A program made the position numbers and the translations under genes. A DNA stretch of 35,807 nt from SICU01 sp038045445 (lineage in GTDB: Archaea > Nanobdellota > Nanobdellia > Pacearchaeales > GW2011-AR1): positions 1 through 35,807 of the forward strand of contig JBBSYC010000004.1 of NCBI GenBank assembly GCA_038045445.1, in the 5' to 3' direction. This document shows, piece after piece, positions 7,224-14,315 of the stretch (the first letter of the stretch is position 1; each line of letters begins with the position of its first letter). The notes beneath the pieces are model-generated. The model made no database searches. It worked only from the letters and a program-made list of their open reading frames with translations, and was not told where the DNA came from.

Positions 7224-7450
7224 CTGCAAGTGATTGGAATAAAGTGTTGAGGCAGATTAGAAACAAGCCAGCCATAGCTAAAAAGTTTATTAAGTTCAAC
7301 AAGCCGAAGGATAGGAAGTTTGGAATTGCGGCACAGAAATGTAAAAGATGCGGGAGGTTTGGAGCCCATTTAAATCAGTATGACTTGCATTTATGCAGGC
7401 ACTGTTTCAGAGAAATTGCTCAGGAGATAGGGTTCAAAAAATTTAGTTAA
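7220..7450 (+). CDS. rps14: Small ribosomal subunit protein uS14, zinc-binding type
   Basis: uS14 sits in the small-subunit head. The C-terminal 45 residues are the archaeal zinc form, with C41, C44, C59 and C62 (CKRCG and CRHCF) and the FREIAQEIGFKKF ending. The product is 76 residues, about 20-25 longer than the common archaeal form, because of a helical basic N-terminal segment (DWNKVLRQIRNKPAIAKKFIK). That segment resembles longer uS14 variants in some small-genome archaea, from general knowledge. A GGGGG lies about nine bases before the ATG. Confidence 0.94.
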   Translation: MTASDWNKVLRQIRNKPAIAKKFIKFNKPKDRKFGIAAQKCKRCGRFGAHLNQYDLHLCRHCFREIAQEIGFKKFS

Positions 7451-7451
7451 C

Positions 7452-7826
7452 ATGAGTCAAGACATTATTTCAGACGGATTAAATCAGATAATGAACGCAA
7501 AGGTAGCTGGGCAAACAAGTGTTACATTAAGAAATCACTCTAAGTTTCTCCAGAATATTCTTGCTATTGGAAAACTTAAGGGGTATATCTTAGAGTATTC
7601 TACTACACCTAAAGGATTGCTTGTGGAGTTTAAAAATTTGCATAAGTGTAAGGCAGTTAAACCTAGATATATTGTAAAGGTAAATGATATTGATAAGTAT
7701 GTAAGAAGATATCTCCCTGCTAGAGGAATGGGAATCTTAATAATCTCTACTAATGAAGGTCTGGTCACTCATCAGACTGCTATTGATAAGAACATCGGAG
7801 GAAGCATTGTGGCTTATATGTACTGA
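7452..7826 (+). CDS. rps8: Small ribosomal subunit protein uS8
   Basis: uS8 is a central-domain 16S rRNA-binding protein. The 124-residue product has DGLNQIMNAKVAGQTSVTL at the start, the KFLQNILAIGKLKGYI helix, KPRYIVKVNDIDKYVRRYLPARGMGILIISTNEG, and the usual C-terminal VTHQTA...GGSIVAYMY. It starts one base after uS14, and its stop TGA shares one base with the uL6 ATG. Confidence 0.96.
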   Translation: MSQDIISDGLNQIMNAKVAGQTSVTLRNHSKFLQNILAIGKLKGYILEYSTTPKGLLVEFKNLHKCKAVKPRYIVKVNDIDKYVRRYLPARGMGILIISTNEGLVTHQTAIDKNIGGSIVAYMY

Positions 7827-8368
7827 TGAAAAAAGGTTATGAAAATTCCATTAAAATTCCTCAGGGAATAAAGTGTTCTGTTTTAGGAAAGGAATTACAA
7901 TGTACTAAAGGAAACACTAAACTTTCTAAGACCTTGCTCAATGCTGAAATGGAAATTTCTCTTTCTGACGACACAATTTTTGTAAAGTGTCCAAAGTCTA
8001 CTAGAAAAATTGTTGCTAATATTAATTCTTGTATTGCCCATATAAAGAATATGTTTCATGGATTAAATGAGAGATTTGTTTATGAAATGGAAGTTTCAAA
8101 TGTACATTTCCCAATGACTGTCAAACTAGATAAGGGCTCTTTGATAATAAGTAATTTTCTTGGAGAGAAAGTTCCTAGAAGCGCTAAAATATTGGAAGAT
8201 GTTGAAGTAAAAATTGAAGGAAGCAAAATAATAGTGTCTAGTGCTGATATCGAGAAGGCGGGACAAACTGCTGCAAATATAGAGAAAGCTGCATTGGTCA
8301 CTAAAAAAGACAGAAGAGTTTTTCAGGATGGAATATTCATCACTAAAAAACCAGGAGCAGATATATGA
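7826..8368 (+). CDS. rpl6: Large ribosomal subunit protein uL6
   Basis: uL6 lies near the factor-binding GTPase centre. The 180-residue product has two L6-type alpha/beta repeats; the first holds the helix STRKIVANINSCIAHIKNMFHG and the second carries NFLGEKVPRSAKI, ADIEKAGQTAANIEKAALVTKKDRRVFQDGIF, the archaeal uL6 signature. Length is typical. The 3' end overlaps eL32 by four bases (ATGA). Confidence 0.96.
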   Translation: MKKGYENSIKIPQGIKCSVLGKELQCTKGNTKLSKTLLNAEMEISLSDDTIFVKCPKSTRKIVANINSCIAHIKNMFHGLNERFVYEMEVSNVHFPMTVKLDKGSLIISNFLGEKVPRSAKILEDVEVKIEGSKIIVSSADIEKAGQTAANIEKAALVTKKDRRVFQDGIFITKKPGADI

Positions 8369-8730
8369 GGAAATTCTTGAGAAGAAATAGTTTGAAACAT
8401 TCAAGACTTGGGAAAGGAAGACGCAAACTCCAGAAATGGAGAAATGCTACGGGAAGACATAGCAAGATTCGTAGAAACAGATTTGGATATACCAAGTCTC
8501 CTCGTATAGGATTTAAGTCTCCTAGAAGCGAATCTGGAAAAATAAATGGTAAGATTCCTTTGATGATTAGAAATATGCTTGATGTATCAAAGGCAAATGA
8601 AAAAAACATCTTGATAATTGCTAGAACTCTTGGTGCAAAAAAGAGAATTGAGATTATTAAGAAAATAGATGAGAGAGGATTACAAATTTTAAATGTGAAA
8701 AAGACTGGAGGAAATAATGGACTTAAGTAA
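8365..8730 (+). CDS. rpl32e: Large ribosomal subunit protein eL32
   Basis: eL32 is an archaeal/eukaryotic large-subunit protein. The 121-residue product begins FLRRNSLKHSRLGKGRRKLQ, then WRNATGRHSKIRRNRFGY and KSPRIGFKSPRSE, which is the eL32 signature, followed by an alpha/beta C-terminal half (IARTLGAKKRIEIIKKI). Its last 14 bases overlap the eL19 start in another frame, the usual order in archaeal superoperons. Confidence 0.95.
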   Translation: MRKFLRRNSLKHSRLGKGRRKLQKWRNATGRHSKIRRNRFGYTKSPRIGFKSPRSESGKINGKIPLMIRNMLDVSKANEKNILIIARTLGAKKRIEIIKKIDERGLQILNVKKTGGNNGLK

Positions 8731-9130
8731 GAAGAAAGCTCTTGCAGCGAGAACCCTAGGAGTCGGAGAGGGAAGAATAAGATTTAATTCAAACAGTTTA
8801 AACGAGATAAAAGAAGCTATTACTAAACAAGATATCAGAGATTTAGTCTCCAGCAAGGCCATACTCATCAAGGAGACAAAAGGCAAGAAGGCTAAAAAGC
8901 CTAGAAAGAGGGCTAGAGCTGGAAGCATACGTATGCGTCCGAATAATCGCAAAAGAGAGTACATAATCCTCACTAGAAAACTTAGAGCTTATTTGTCAGA
9001 AATAAGAAAGCAAGGGAAAATAGATGATGGCGAATTCTTAAAACTAAGGAAAGGCATAAGAAGCAAAATATTCAAGAATAAATCACATCTTAAAGAAAAT
9101 ATTCAGTTGATGCAAAAGGAGAAAAAATAA
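8717..9130 (+). CDS. rpl19e: Large ribosomal subunit protein eL19
   Basis: eL19 bridges the subunits through a long C-terminal helix. The 137-residue product opens with LSKKKALAARTLGVGEGRI, contains the DLVSSKAILIKETKGKKAKKPRKRARAGS basic region, and continues with the helix ILTRKLRAYLSEIRKQGKID, all typical. It is somewhat shorter than the usual archaeal form (about 150). The ATG lies inside the last codons of eL32, preceded by GGAGG at about 8708-8712. Confidence 0.95.
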   Translation: MDLSKKKALAARTLGVGEGRIRFNSNSLNEIKEAITKQDIRDLVSSKAILIKETKGKKAKKPRKRARAGSIRMRPNNRKREYIILTRKLRAYLSEIRKQGKIDDGEFLKLRKGIRSKIFKNKSHLKENIQLMQKEKK

Positions 9131-9613
9131 ATGGAAGGAATACAAAAAACAATCAGAAGAAGAAGACTTGAGGGAAAAACAGACTACAAGGCTAGAATTT
9201 CTCTACTTAAATCTGGCAAGCCAAGAGTTATATTTAGAAAAACAAATAGATACCTTCAGGCACAGATAGTTATCTCGGAAATTGCAAGGGATAAGGTTCT
9301 GGTTACTGTAAATACTAAAGACCTCCTCAAGTATGGGTGGCCTGAAAAACTTGTTGGAAGTCTTAAGAGTTTGCCCGCTGCTTATCTTATGGGTTACTTA
9401 CTTGCTAAAAAAACAGACCTTACAGAAGGCATACTTGATACGGGGCTTATTAGTCATGTTCCAAAATCAAGAGTTTATTCTTTTGTTAAGGGATTGAAGG
9501 ATGCTGGATTTAATATTCCATGCAATGAAAAAGTATTGCCTGAAGATAAGATGATAAGCAGAAAAGAAGAGACGGCAAAACTTATTAATCAACTTAAGGA
9601 GAAACTAAAATGA
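9131..9613 (+). CDS. rpl18: Large ribosomal subunit protein uL18
   Basis: uL18 binds 5S rRNA together with uL5. The 160-residue product has the archaeal/eukaryotic (L5e-like) features: RRRRLEGKTDYKARISLLKS, KPRVIFRKTNRYLQAQIV, then AAYLMGYLLAKKT, LDTGLISHVPKSRVYSFVKGLKDAG and a C-terminal NIPCNEKVLPEDKM segment. It starts directly after the eL19 stop and overlaps uS5 by four bases, with AAGGAG upstream of the uS5 start. Confidence 0.96.
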   Translation: MEGIQKTIRRRRLEGKTDYKARISLLKSGKPRVIFRKTNRYLQAQIVISEIARDKVLVTVNTKDLLKYGWPEKLVGSLKSLPAAYLMGYLLAKKTDLTEGILDTGLISHVPKSRVYSFVKGLKDAGFNIPCNEKVLPEDKMISRKEETAKLINQLKEKLK

Positions 9614-10347
9614 AACAAGAAATTCCCACTGAGAAGGAAGAGATAGGGATAATCTCTGAGATTCCTGCTACTGAGGAACAGCTCATAATGGAGAAAGATA
9701 TTGAACAAACTCCAATTCAAGCCTGGTCTCCAAAGACTCAAATAGGAAAAGAAGTAAAAAGTGGAAAGATAAAGAATATAGATGAGATTCTTTTGAGTGG
9801 AAAAAAAATACTTGAGCCTGAAATAGTGGATAGCTTGATAACTGTCGAAAAGGACCTTTTACTTGTTGGTCAGTCTAAAGGGAAGTTTGGAGGAGGCAAG
9901 AGAAGGGCTTGGAGACAAACTCAGAAAAAAACAATGGAAGGAAATATTATAACTTTCTCCTCTTTAGCAGTTATAGGAGATAAGAATGGTCATGTGGGCA
10001 TAGGTCTTGGAAAATCTAAAGAGACCCTTCCTTCGAGGGAAAAAGCAGTTAGATTGGCCAAGCTCAATGTAATAAAAGTTAATAGGGGTTGTGGTCATTT
10101 TGACTGTTCATGTTCTGAGCCTCATAGTATACCTTATGTTGTTGAAGGTAAGTGTGGTAGTGTAATCCTTAAATTAATTCCCGCACCCCAAGGAACTGGT
10201 CTTGTTGTCAGCGATGAATGTAAGAAAATATTGAAGCTTGCTGGGATAAAGGATATTTATTCGTATGCAAAAGGGCAGGGTAGAACTACAATAAATTCAG
10301 CCAACGCCTGTATTGAAGCACTCAAAAAAACGAGGTCTCTACAATGA
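9610..10347 (+). CDS. rps5: Small ribosomal subunit protein uS5
   Basis: uS5 helps decoding fidelity and mRNA unwinding at the entry tunnel. The 245-residue product has a roughly 30-residue acidic N-terminal extension, then the archaeal S5 core: VGQSKGKFGGGKRRAWRQTQ, IGDKNGHVGIGLGKSKE, the cysteine-bearing RGCGHFDCSCSEPHSIP (about residues 159-175), EGKCGSVILKLIPAP and a C-terminal helical domain (KLAGIKDIYSYAKGQGRTTIN). The acidic extension is unusual for a ribosomal protein. It overlaps uL18 and uL30 by four bases each. Confidence 0.97.
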   Translation: MKQEIPTEKEEIGIISEIPATEEQLIMEKDIEQTPIQAWSPKTQIGKEVKSGKIKNIDEILLSGKKILEPEIVDSLITVEKDLLLVGQSKGKFGGGKRRAWRQTQKKTMEGNIITFSSLAVIGDKNGHVGIGLGKSKETLPSREKAVRLAKLNVIKVNRGCGHFDCSCSEPHSIPYVVEGKCGSVILKLIPAPQGTGLVVSDECKKILKLAGIKDIYSYAKGQGRTTINSANACIEALKKTRSLQ

Positions 10348-10763
10348 TTATAGTAATAAGAATATCTGGAATGGTTGATGTATCTGAAAATGTTCAATAT
10401 ATATTGCATAATATAAATCTCAGAAGAAAATATTCTGCAATTCTTATGCAGGAAAATCCTGAGAATATCAAACTCTTGAATAAAGTAAGAAGTTTTGTTG
10501 CGTATGGTAAGATAAGCGATGAAAATCTCATGAAATTAATATCATTAAGGGCTGAGAGCTTAAAGAGAAATGTAAAGATAAACGCTGAATCAATAGTAAA
10601 GAATCTTGAGAAAAAATCTCTTCGTGAGCTTGATGTTAAACCTTTCTTTAGGCTGCATCCCCCAAGAAAAGGAATTGAGAGCAAAAAACATTTTGGAGTT
10701 GGGAAGGGAGTTCTTGGAGATAATAAAGAGCACATAAATGCACTTTTGGAGAGAATGTTATGA
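10344..10763 (+). CDS. rpl30: Large ribosomal subunit protein uL30
   Basis: The 139-residue product matches the archaeal/eukaryotic L30 (L7e-like) form: IIVIRISGMVDVSENVQYIL, LRRKYSAILM, NKVRSFVAYGKISDENLMKL and the C-terminal FFRLHPPRKGIESKKHFGVGKGVLG motif. It is a little shorter than typical archaeal uL30 (about 150). Both ends overlap their neighbours by four bases, so it is coupled to uS5 and to the small zinc-ribbon gene. Confidence 0.95.
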   Translation: MIIVIRISGMVDVSENVQYILHNINLRRKYSAILMQENPENIKLLNKVRSFVAYGKISDENLMKLISLRAESLKRNVKINAESIVKNLEKKSLRELDVKPFFRLHPPRKGIESKKHFGVGKGVLGDNKEHINALLERML

Positions 10764-10951
10764 GTAAGCTAAAAGCTACATGGGAATGTGAATGTGGATT
10801 TATAGCTTATGGAAAATTACCTCCAGAAGAATGTTCTCGTTGTGGAGATTCTAATTGTTTTGTTGAAGCTGATGAAGAGCAATTTGAAACTCTTGCGGAT
10901 GAAAATCTTATTAGGGAGATAAGAGCTAAAGATTGGGGGGAAGAAGACTAA
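10760..10951 (+). CDS. Small rubredoxin-like zinc-ribbon protein, function unknown
   Basis: This 63-residue protein has cysteines at 10, 12, 25, 28 and 33 in the frame W-E-C-E-C-G-x4-G-x-L-P-P-E-E-C-x-x-C-G. That resembles rubredoxin and the C-terminal ribbon of rubrerythrins, except that the first knuckle is CxC rather than CxxC. The C-terminal half is strongly acidic and probably helical. It overlaps uL30 by four bases and lies one base before uL15, so it is transcribed with the ribosomal operon. It may be a small lineage-specific ribosomal or assembly factor, or a metal or redox protein. I do not recognise a named family. Confidence 0.8.
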   Translation: MSKLKATWECECGFIAYGKLPPEECSRCGDSNCFVEADEEQFETLADENLIREIRAKDWGEED

Positions 10952-10952
10952 A

Positions 10953-11357
10953 ATGAAGCTAAAAAGAAGAAAAAAATCTGGAAGATTTAGAGGAAGCCAT
11001 ACGCATGGAAGGGGTGGAAAGAAGAAAGCTAGAGGTAGCGGACATAGAGGGGGGTTTGGAATGGCTGGTTCTGGAAAACGAGGGGACCAGAAAAAAACTC
11101 TTATCTTAAAAAATACGTTTGCTGAAAAATACTTTGGCAAAAGACAAACTAGAATGCGTTTCTCTGGAAACAAATTAAAGACCTTGAATCTTGAGAGATT
11201 AAATAAAATAAAAGATGGAACAGACTACTCCGATTATAAGTTAGTTGGACAGCTTAATGAAAATATCAAGTTGAATATAATTGCAGGTGCTGCTTCTAAA
11301 GGTGCTATTAAATCTATAGAGAAACACGGCGGAAAGATTACAATAAAGACAAAGTAG
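10953..11357 (+). CDS. rpl15: Large ribosomal subunit protein uL15
   Basis: uL15 is a late-assembly protein that threads into 23S rRNA. The 134-residue product starts with the Gly/Arg/Lys-rich extension RGSHTHGRGGKKKARGSGHRGG and GMAGSGKRGDQKK, then the globular part (NLERLNKIKDGTDYSDYKL, AGAASKGAIKSIEKHGGKI). It is shorter than typical archaeal uL15 (about 145-150). It ends the ribosomal run; a short T tract follows, and the next gene is convergent. Confidence 0.96.
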   Translation: MKLKRRKKSGRFRGSHTHGRGGKKKARGSGHRGGFGMAGSGKRGDQKKTLILKNTFAEKYFGKRQTRMRFSGNKLKTLNLERLNKIKDGTDYSDYKLVGQLNENIKLNIIAGAASKGAIKSIEKHGGKITIKTK

Positions 11358-11387
11358 TTTTTGGTTGAGAGTTTAATTACACAAATA

Positions 11388-12326
11388 TTAAACATATTTT
11401 ACATAAATTTCAAAGAATTTACTGTATGTTTCTTTAAAACGCTCCAAAATAAACCTTTCCAATGAGTCTTTATGATTGTTATCAAAATCGTCTAATGATT
11501 TAAGATAGTGGACTCTCTGTGATTTTCTAATAATTAATGGGGGATACTTGTTTTTTATAAGAATAATATTTATTAGAAATCTTCCAACTCTCCCATTTCC
11601 ATCTTCAAATGGGTGAATTTGTTCAAACTTTCCATGAAATATTGAAGCAAGCTTAATTGGATGAATCTTTTCAATATTGTCATTGTACCATCTTATTAGA
11701 TTATCCATTTCTTCATGTGTTTTTTCGGGCAGAGCTGTTTTTACTTTGCTACCTAATATAAAATTTGGTATTTTTTTATAACTTGTTTGAATATTAATGT
11801 CTTTTACAAGCATTTTGTGAATCTTAATGATATCTTTATGATTTATTGAAAATTTATTTTTGAAAATTAAATCTACTACTCTTCTTGAATTTCTGGTCTC
11901 GTATATCTCTCTTAAATCTTTTCCTTTTATAGAAGCATTTTCAAACATTACTATTGCTACATCCTTTAGAGTAAGGGAATTACCCTCTAATGCATTGCTT
12001 TCAAATGTGAAATTCGCTGTGAATCTATCAAGTAAATCTTTAACTGAACTCTTGGATAATTTCTTTATAATTATCCGATAATCAATTCTTATTTTTTCTA
12101 TCTTTTCCAACTCTTTTTTATTAATAATATAATCCTCTCCAAACTTTTTTAAAACAAAATTTAAGTATGCCTGTTTTTCTTTTTCGATAAATATCTTATT
12201 TAACTCTTTTTTTGGCTCATTGTGATATATTTTCTGCAAAGAGACTACCTTTCCATCTGGAAGCCTAACTGATTTGAGGACATACTTGTATTCCTTACCA
12301 TTAATTTCCTTAACTATAAAACTCAT
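11388..12326 (-). CDS. Class II Fic-domain protein (probable AMP-transferase)
   Basis: Fic proteins usually transfer AMP from ATP to target hydroxyls. The 312-residue product has the complete active-site motif HPFEDGNGRVGR (residues 238-249), with the catalytic His, the metal-binding Asp and the phosphate-binding NGR. Ahead of it, S-N-A-L-E-G-N (110-116) fits the inhibitory helix motif [ST]xxxE[GN], which marks a self-inhibited class II Fic; no separate antitoxin is then expected. I chose the ATG at 12326 over an in-frame GTG at 12341 because the TATA box (12348-12355) starts 29 bases upstream of it. The gene lies convergent to the ribosomal operon, and a 12-bp inverted repeat surrounds its promoter. 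The target is unknown. Confidence 0.92.
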   Translation of the reverse strand: MSFIVKEINGKEYKYVLKSVRLPDGKVVSLQKIYHNEPKKELNKIFIEKEKQAYLNFVLKKFGEDYIINKKELEKIEKIRIDYRIIIKKLSKSSVKDLLDRFTANFTFESNALEGNSLTLKDVAIVMFENASIKGKDLREIYETRNSRRVVDLIFKNKFSINHKDIIKIHKMLVKDINIQTSYKKIPNFILGSKVKTALPEKTHEEMDNLIRWYNDNIEKIHPIKLASIFHGKFEQIHPFEDGNGRVGRFLINIILIKNKYPPLIIRKSQRVHYLKSLDDFDNNHKDSLERFILERFKETYSKFFEIYVKYV

Positions 12327-12333
12327 AAAGATA

Positions 12334-12378
12334 TTTAACACTACATATTTATAAATCTTTCTTTTTTGTAGTGTTAAA
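12334..12378. repeat. Perfect 12-bp inverted repeat around the fic promoter
   Basis: TTTAACACTACA (12334-12345) is matched exactly in inverted orientation by TGTAGTGTTAAA (12367-12378), 21 bases apart. The interval holds the fic TATA box (12348-12355). One arm lies between the TATA box and the fic start; the other covers the stop codon of the VIT1-like gene. It could be an operator, or a hairpin in the 3' end of the VIT1-like transcript. Confidence 0.75.
12348..12355 (-). promoter_or_regulatory. TATA box of fic
   Basis: TTTATAAA, read on the minus strand, has its upstream edge 29 bases from the ATG at 12326, the same spacing seen at most genes here. It supports that start and a leaderless transcript. 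Confidence 0.65.
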
Positions 12379-12859
12379 CTAATTTCTTAACCAACATTCC
12401 GAATAGGAAGCTTATTACTGAAACTGCTATTGTTATTGAAAGCATTTCAATAAACTTTGAGCCGAATCTTTCGTTGTGTAATTTAGAGTCATATTTTGTA
12501 AATCCTGCTATTATTAATACAACTAATGCAAACATTGTTGCTGTCGCATAATAAGTGTTTGATAAAATAAAATAAGGAATTACTAAAACAATTACTGCTA
12601 AAATATATGCCATTCCCGTATATGCTGATGCCTTGATTGGATTTTTCCTATTGTCCTCTTTTGCTGAAAGATATTCTGATGCTGCCATTGAAAGAGCTGC
12701 TGCAAAACCAGTTATGAGACCGACCGTTGCGATAACCTTTGATTGTGCCAAAGCAAAACTTAAACCTACTAATGCTCCTGAAAGTTCTACAAGAGCATCA
12801 TTTAATCCGAGAACGACTGCTCCGTTATAATCTTTATTTTTTGCTATCTTTTTCATCAT
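12374..12859 (-). CDS. Short VIT1/CCC1-family membrane transporter
   Basis: VIT1/CCC1 proteins move iron or manganese across membranes. The 161-residue product has about five hydrophobic segments. The first (GAVVLGLNDALVELSGALVGLSFAL) carries the GxxDxxxxxxG-like pattern of the family's first helix, and MAASEYLSAKEDN matches the conserved end of helix 2. The cytoplasmic metal-binding domain of plant VIT1 is absent. The start is uncertain: an in-frame TTG at 12895 would add 12 residues, but it lies only a few bases from the likely TATA box, so the ATG at 12859 is preferred. It is divergent from secY and upstream of fic on the same strand. Substrate is inferred from family only. Confidence 0.8.
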   Translation of the reverse strand: MMKKIAKNKDYNGAVVLGLNDALVELSGALVGLSFALAQSKVIATVGLITGFAAALSMAASEYLSAKEDNRKNPIKASAYTGMAYILAVIVLVIPYFILSNTYYATATMFALVVLIIAGFTKYDSKLHNERFGSKFIEMLSITIAVSVISFLFGMLVKKLV

Positions 12860-12897
12860 TTTATTTGATATTTTATTAATTACTAAATCCGTCAATG

Positions 12898-12905
12898 TTT
12901 AAAAA
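12898..12905. promoter_or_regulatory. TATA element between secY and the VIT1-like gene
   Basis: TTTAAAAA has its edge 29 bases before the secY ATG (12927), predicting a leaderless secY mRNA. On the other strand it reads TTTTTAAA and could also serve the VIT1-like gene, giving a leader of about 17 bases before the ATG at 12859. It is the only obvious TATA-like sequence in the gap. Confidence 0.6.
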
Positions 12906-12926
12906 CCTGCATTTTGTAGACAAGAT

Positions 12927-14315
12927 ATGGTATTGAAACAGATTATTCAAAATCTTCCTGAGGTTAGAAAACCTGCTGAAAAGAAAATATCTTTTAATGA
13001 GAAACTCAAGTGGACTCTCGTAGTGCTTGGTTTCTTCTTCGTAATGTATAACATTAAGTTGTATGGATTGAGTAGAAACGCCCTCGAGAGATTTGATTTT
13101 CTTTCTACCATTCTGGGAACGGATTTTGGGGCGATAATAAGCCTTGGTATAGGTCCTATTGTTACCTCTTCCATTATTTTACAGTTGCTTGTGGGTTCTG
13201 GTATATTGAGCATCAATACTAAATCTGAAGAAGGAAAGAAGATGTTCCAAGGAATACAAAAACTTGGGACTTTGTTTTTCATAATATTTGAAGCATGCAT
13301 ATTTGTATTGATGAAAGGTCTAGAAGCTTCTCCTGGATATGAATCAATAGTAATCTTTCAGCTTATTCTTGGAGGTCTTGCAATCATGTTTATGGATGAG
13401 GTTGTTGCTAAATGGGGTTTTGGTTCTGGAGTGTCTTTATTTATAGTTGCAGGAGTTGCTCTTCAATTATTCATAGGCCTTTTCCAGTTTATTGGTTCTG
13501 ATGGCTCTAACTGTCTATCTGATTTTGCAAATACTCCTTGTTCTGGAAGAATTCTTGTTATCCTCCAGTCTATCATAAATGGAGACTCCATTGGAGCCTT
13601 ACTTGCTGCCGCTGTGATTGCAACAACTGCAATAGTTTTCTTGGGAGTTGTTTGGGCACAAAGCCTTAAGGTTGAAATTCCATTGAGTTATGACAGACTT
13701 AGAGGTTATGGTGTTAAATGGCCATTACAATTCTTTTATGCTTCCACCTTGCCAGTAATACTGGTTGCCGCTTTATCTGCAAACCTACAATTATTCGGAA
13801 GTCTTATGGAAAATTGGTTGGGGCATCCTACATTCTTAGGAGGTTTTCAAAATGGTCAGCCAATATCTGGACTTGCTTTCTGGATTGGCGCCCCCAACTT
13901 GCTTCAGGCAGTAATAACTGGAAGTTTGCTTAGCTCTCAAATATTCCAAGCAATATTTCACATATTATTTTATGTCATATTCTCAATGATATTCTCTGTA
14001 TTCTGGGTGAAGACTACTGGAATGGACCCTGCAGGACAGGCAAAGAATATTTTCTCTTCGGGATTGCAGATGGCTGGGTTTAGAAAAGACCCAAGGATAA
14101 TAGAAAGCATATTAAGCAGATATATATTCCCTCTTACTGTCATGGGAGGATTTGCCATAGGCGCTTTAGCTGCTTTTGCAGACTTGTTAGGGGCATTGAC
14201 TTCAGGGACTTCTATTTTACTAGCAGTAATGATATTGTATCAGCTTTATCAGAATATCGCGCAACAGCATTCTCTTGATATGCATCCTTCTTTAAGAAAG
14301 ATGATGGGTGGGTAA
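12927..14315 (+). CDS. secY: Preprotein translocase subunit SecY
   Basis: SecY is the channel of the SecYEbeta translocon for secretion and membrane insertion. The 462-residue product has about ten membrane segments. Recognisable parts are the N-terminal amphipathic stretch and first helix (LKWTLVVLGFFFVMYNIKLYG), the plug region (FLSTILGTDFGAIISLGIGPIVTSSIILQLLVG), LSYDRLRGYGVKWPLQFFYASTLPVIL before the C5 loop, and KDPRIIESILSRYIFPLTVMGG in the C-terminal half. In archaea secY usually follows uL15 directly; here fic and a VIT1-like gene intervene. It is followed without a gap by an EMC3/DUF106 gene, probably one operon. Confidence 0.97.
   Translation: MVLKQIIQNLPEVRKPAEKKISFNEKLKWTLVVLGFFFVMYNIKLYGLSRNALERFDFLSTILGTDFGAIISLGIGPIVTSSIILQLLVGSGILSINTKSEEGKKMFQGIQKLGTLFFIIFEACIFVLMKGLEASPGYESIVIFQLILGGLAIMFMDEVVAKWGFGSGVSLFIVAGVALQLFIGLFQFIGSDGSNCLSDFANTPCSGRILVILQSIINGDSIGALLAAAVIATTAIVFLGVVWAQSLKVEIPLSYDRLRGYGVKWPLQFFYASTLPVILVAALSANLQLFGSLMENWLGHPTFLGGFQNGQPISGLAFWIGAPNLLQAVITGSLLSSQIFQAIFHILFYVIFSMIFSVFWVKTTGMDPAGQAKNIFSSGLQMAGFRKDPRIIESILSRYIFPLTVMGGFAIGALAAFADLLGALTSGTSILLAVMILYQLYQNIAQQHSLDMHPSLRKMMGG

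Noticed and set aside
11860..12081. Plus-strand open frame opposite fic
   Set aside because: It is antisense to conserved fic coding sequence and has no recognisable product or promoter.
12327..12341. GTG start that would add five residues to Fic
   Set aside because: It lies only seven bases from the TATA box and would not be transcribed; the ATG at 12326 fits the standard spacing.
12860..12895. TTG start that would add 12 residues to the VIT1-like protein
   Set aside because: It is a few bases from the only TATA-like element, so an mRNA starting about 29 bases from that box would exclude it. It remains possible if another promoter exists inside secY.
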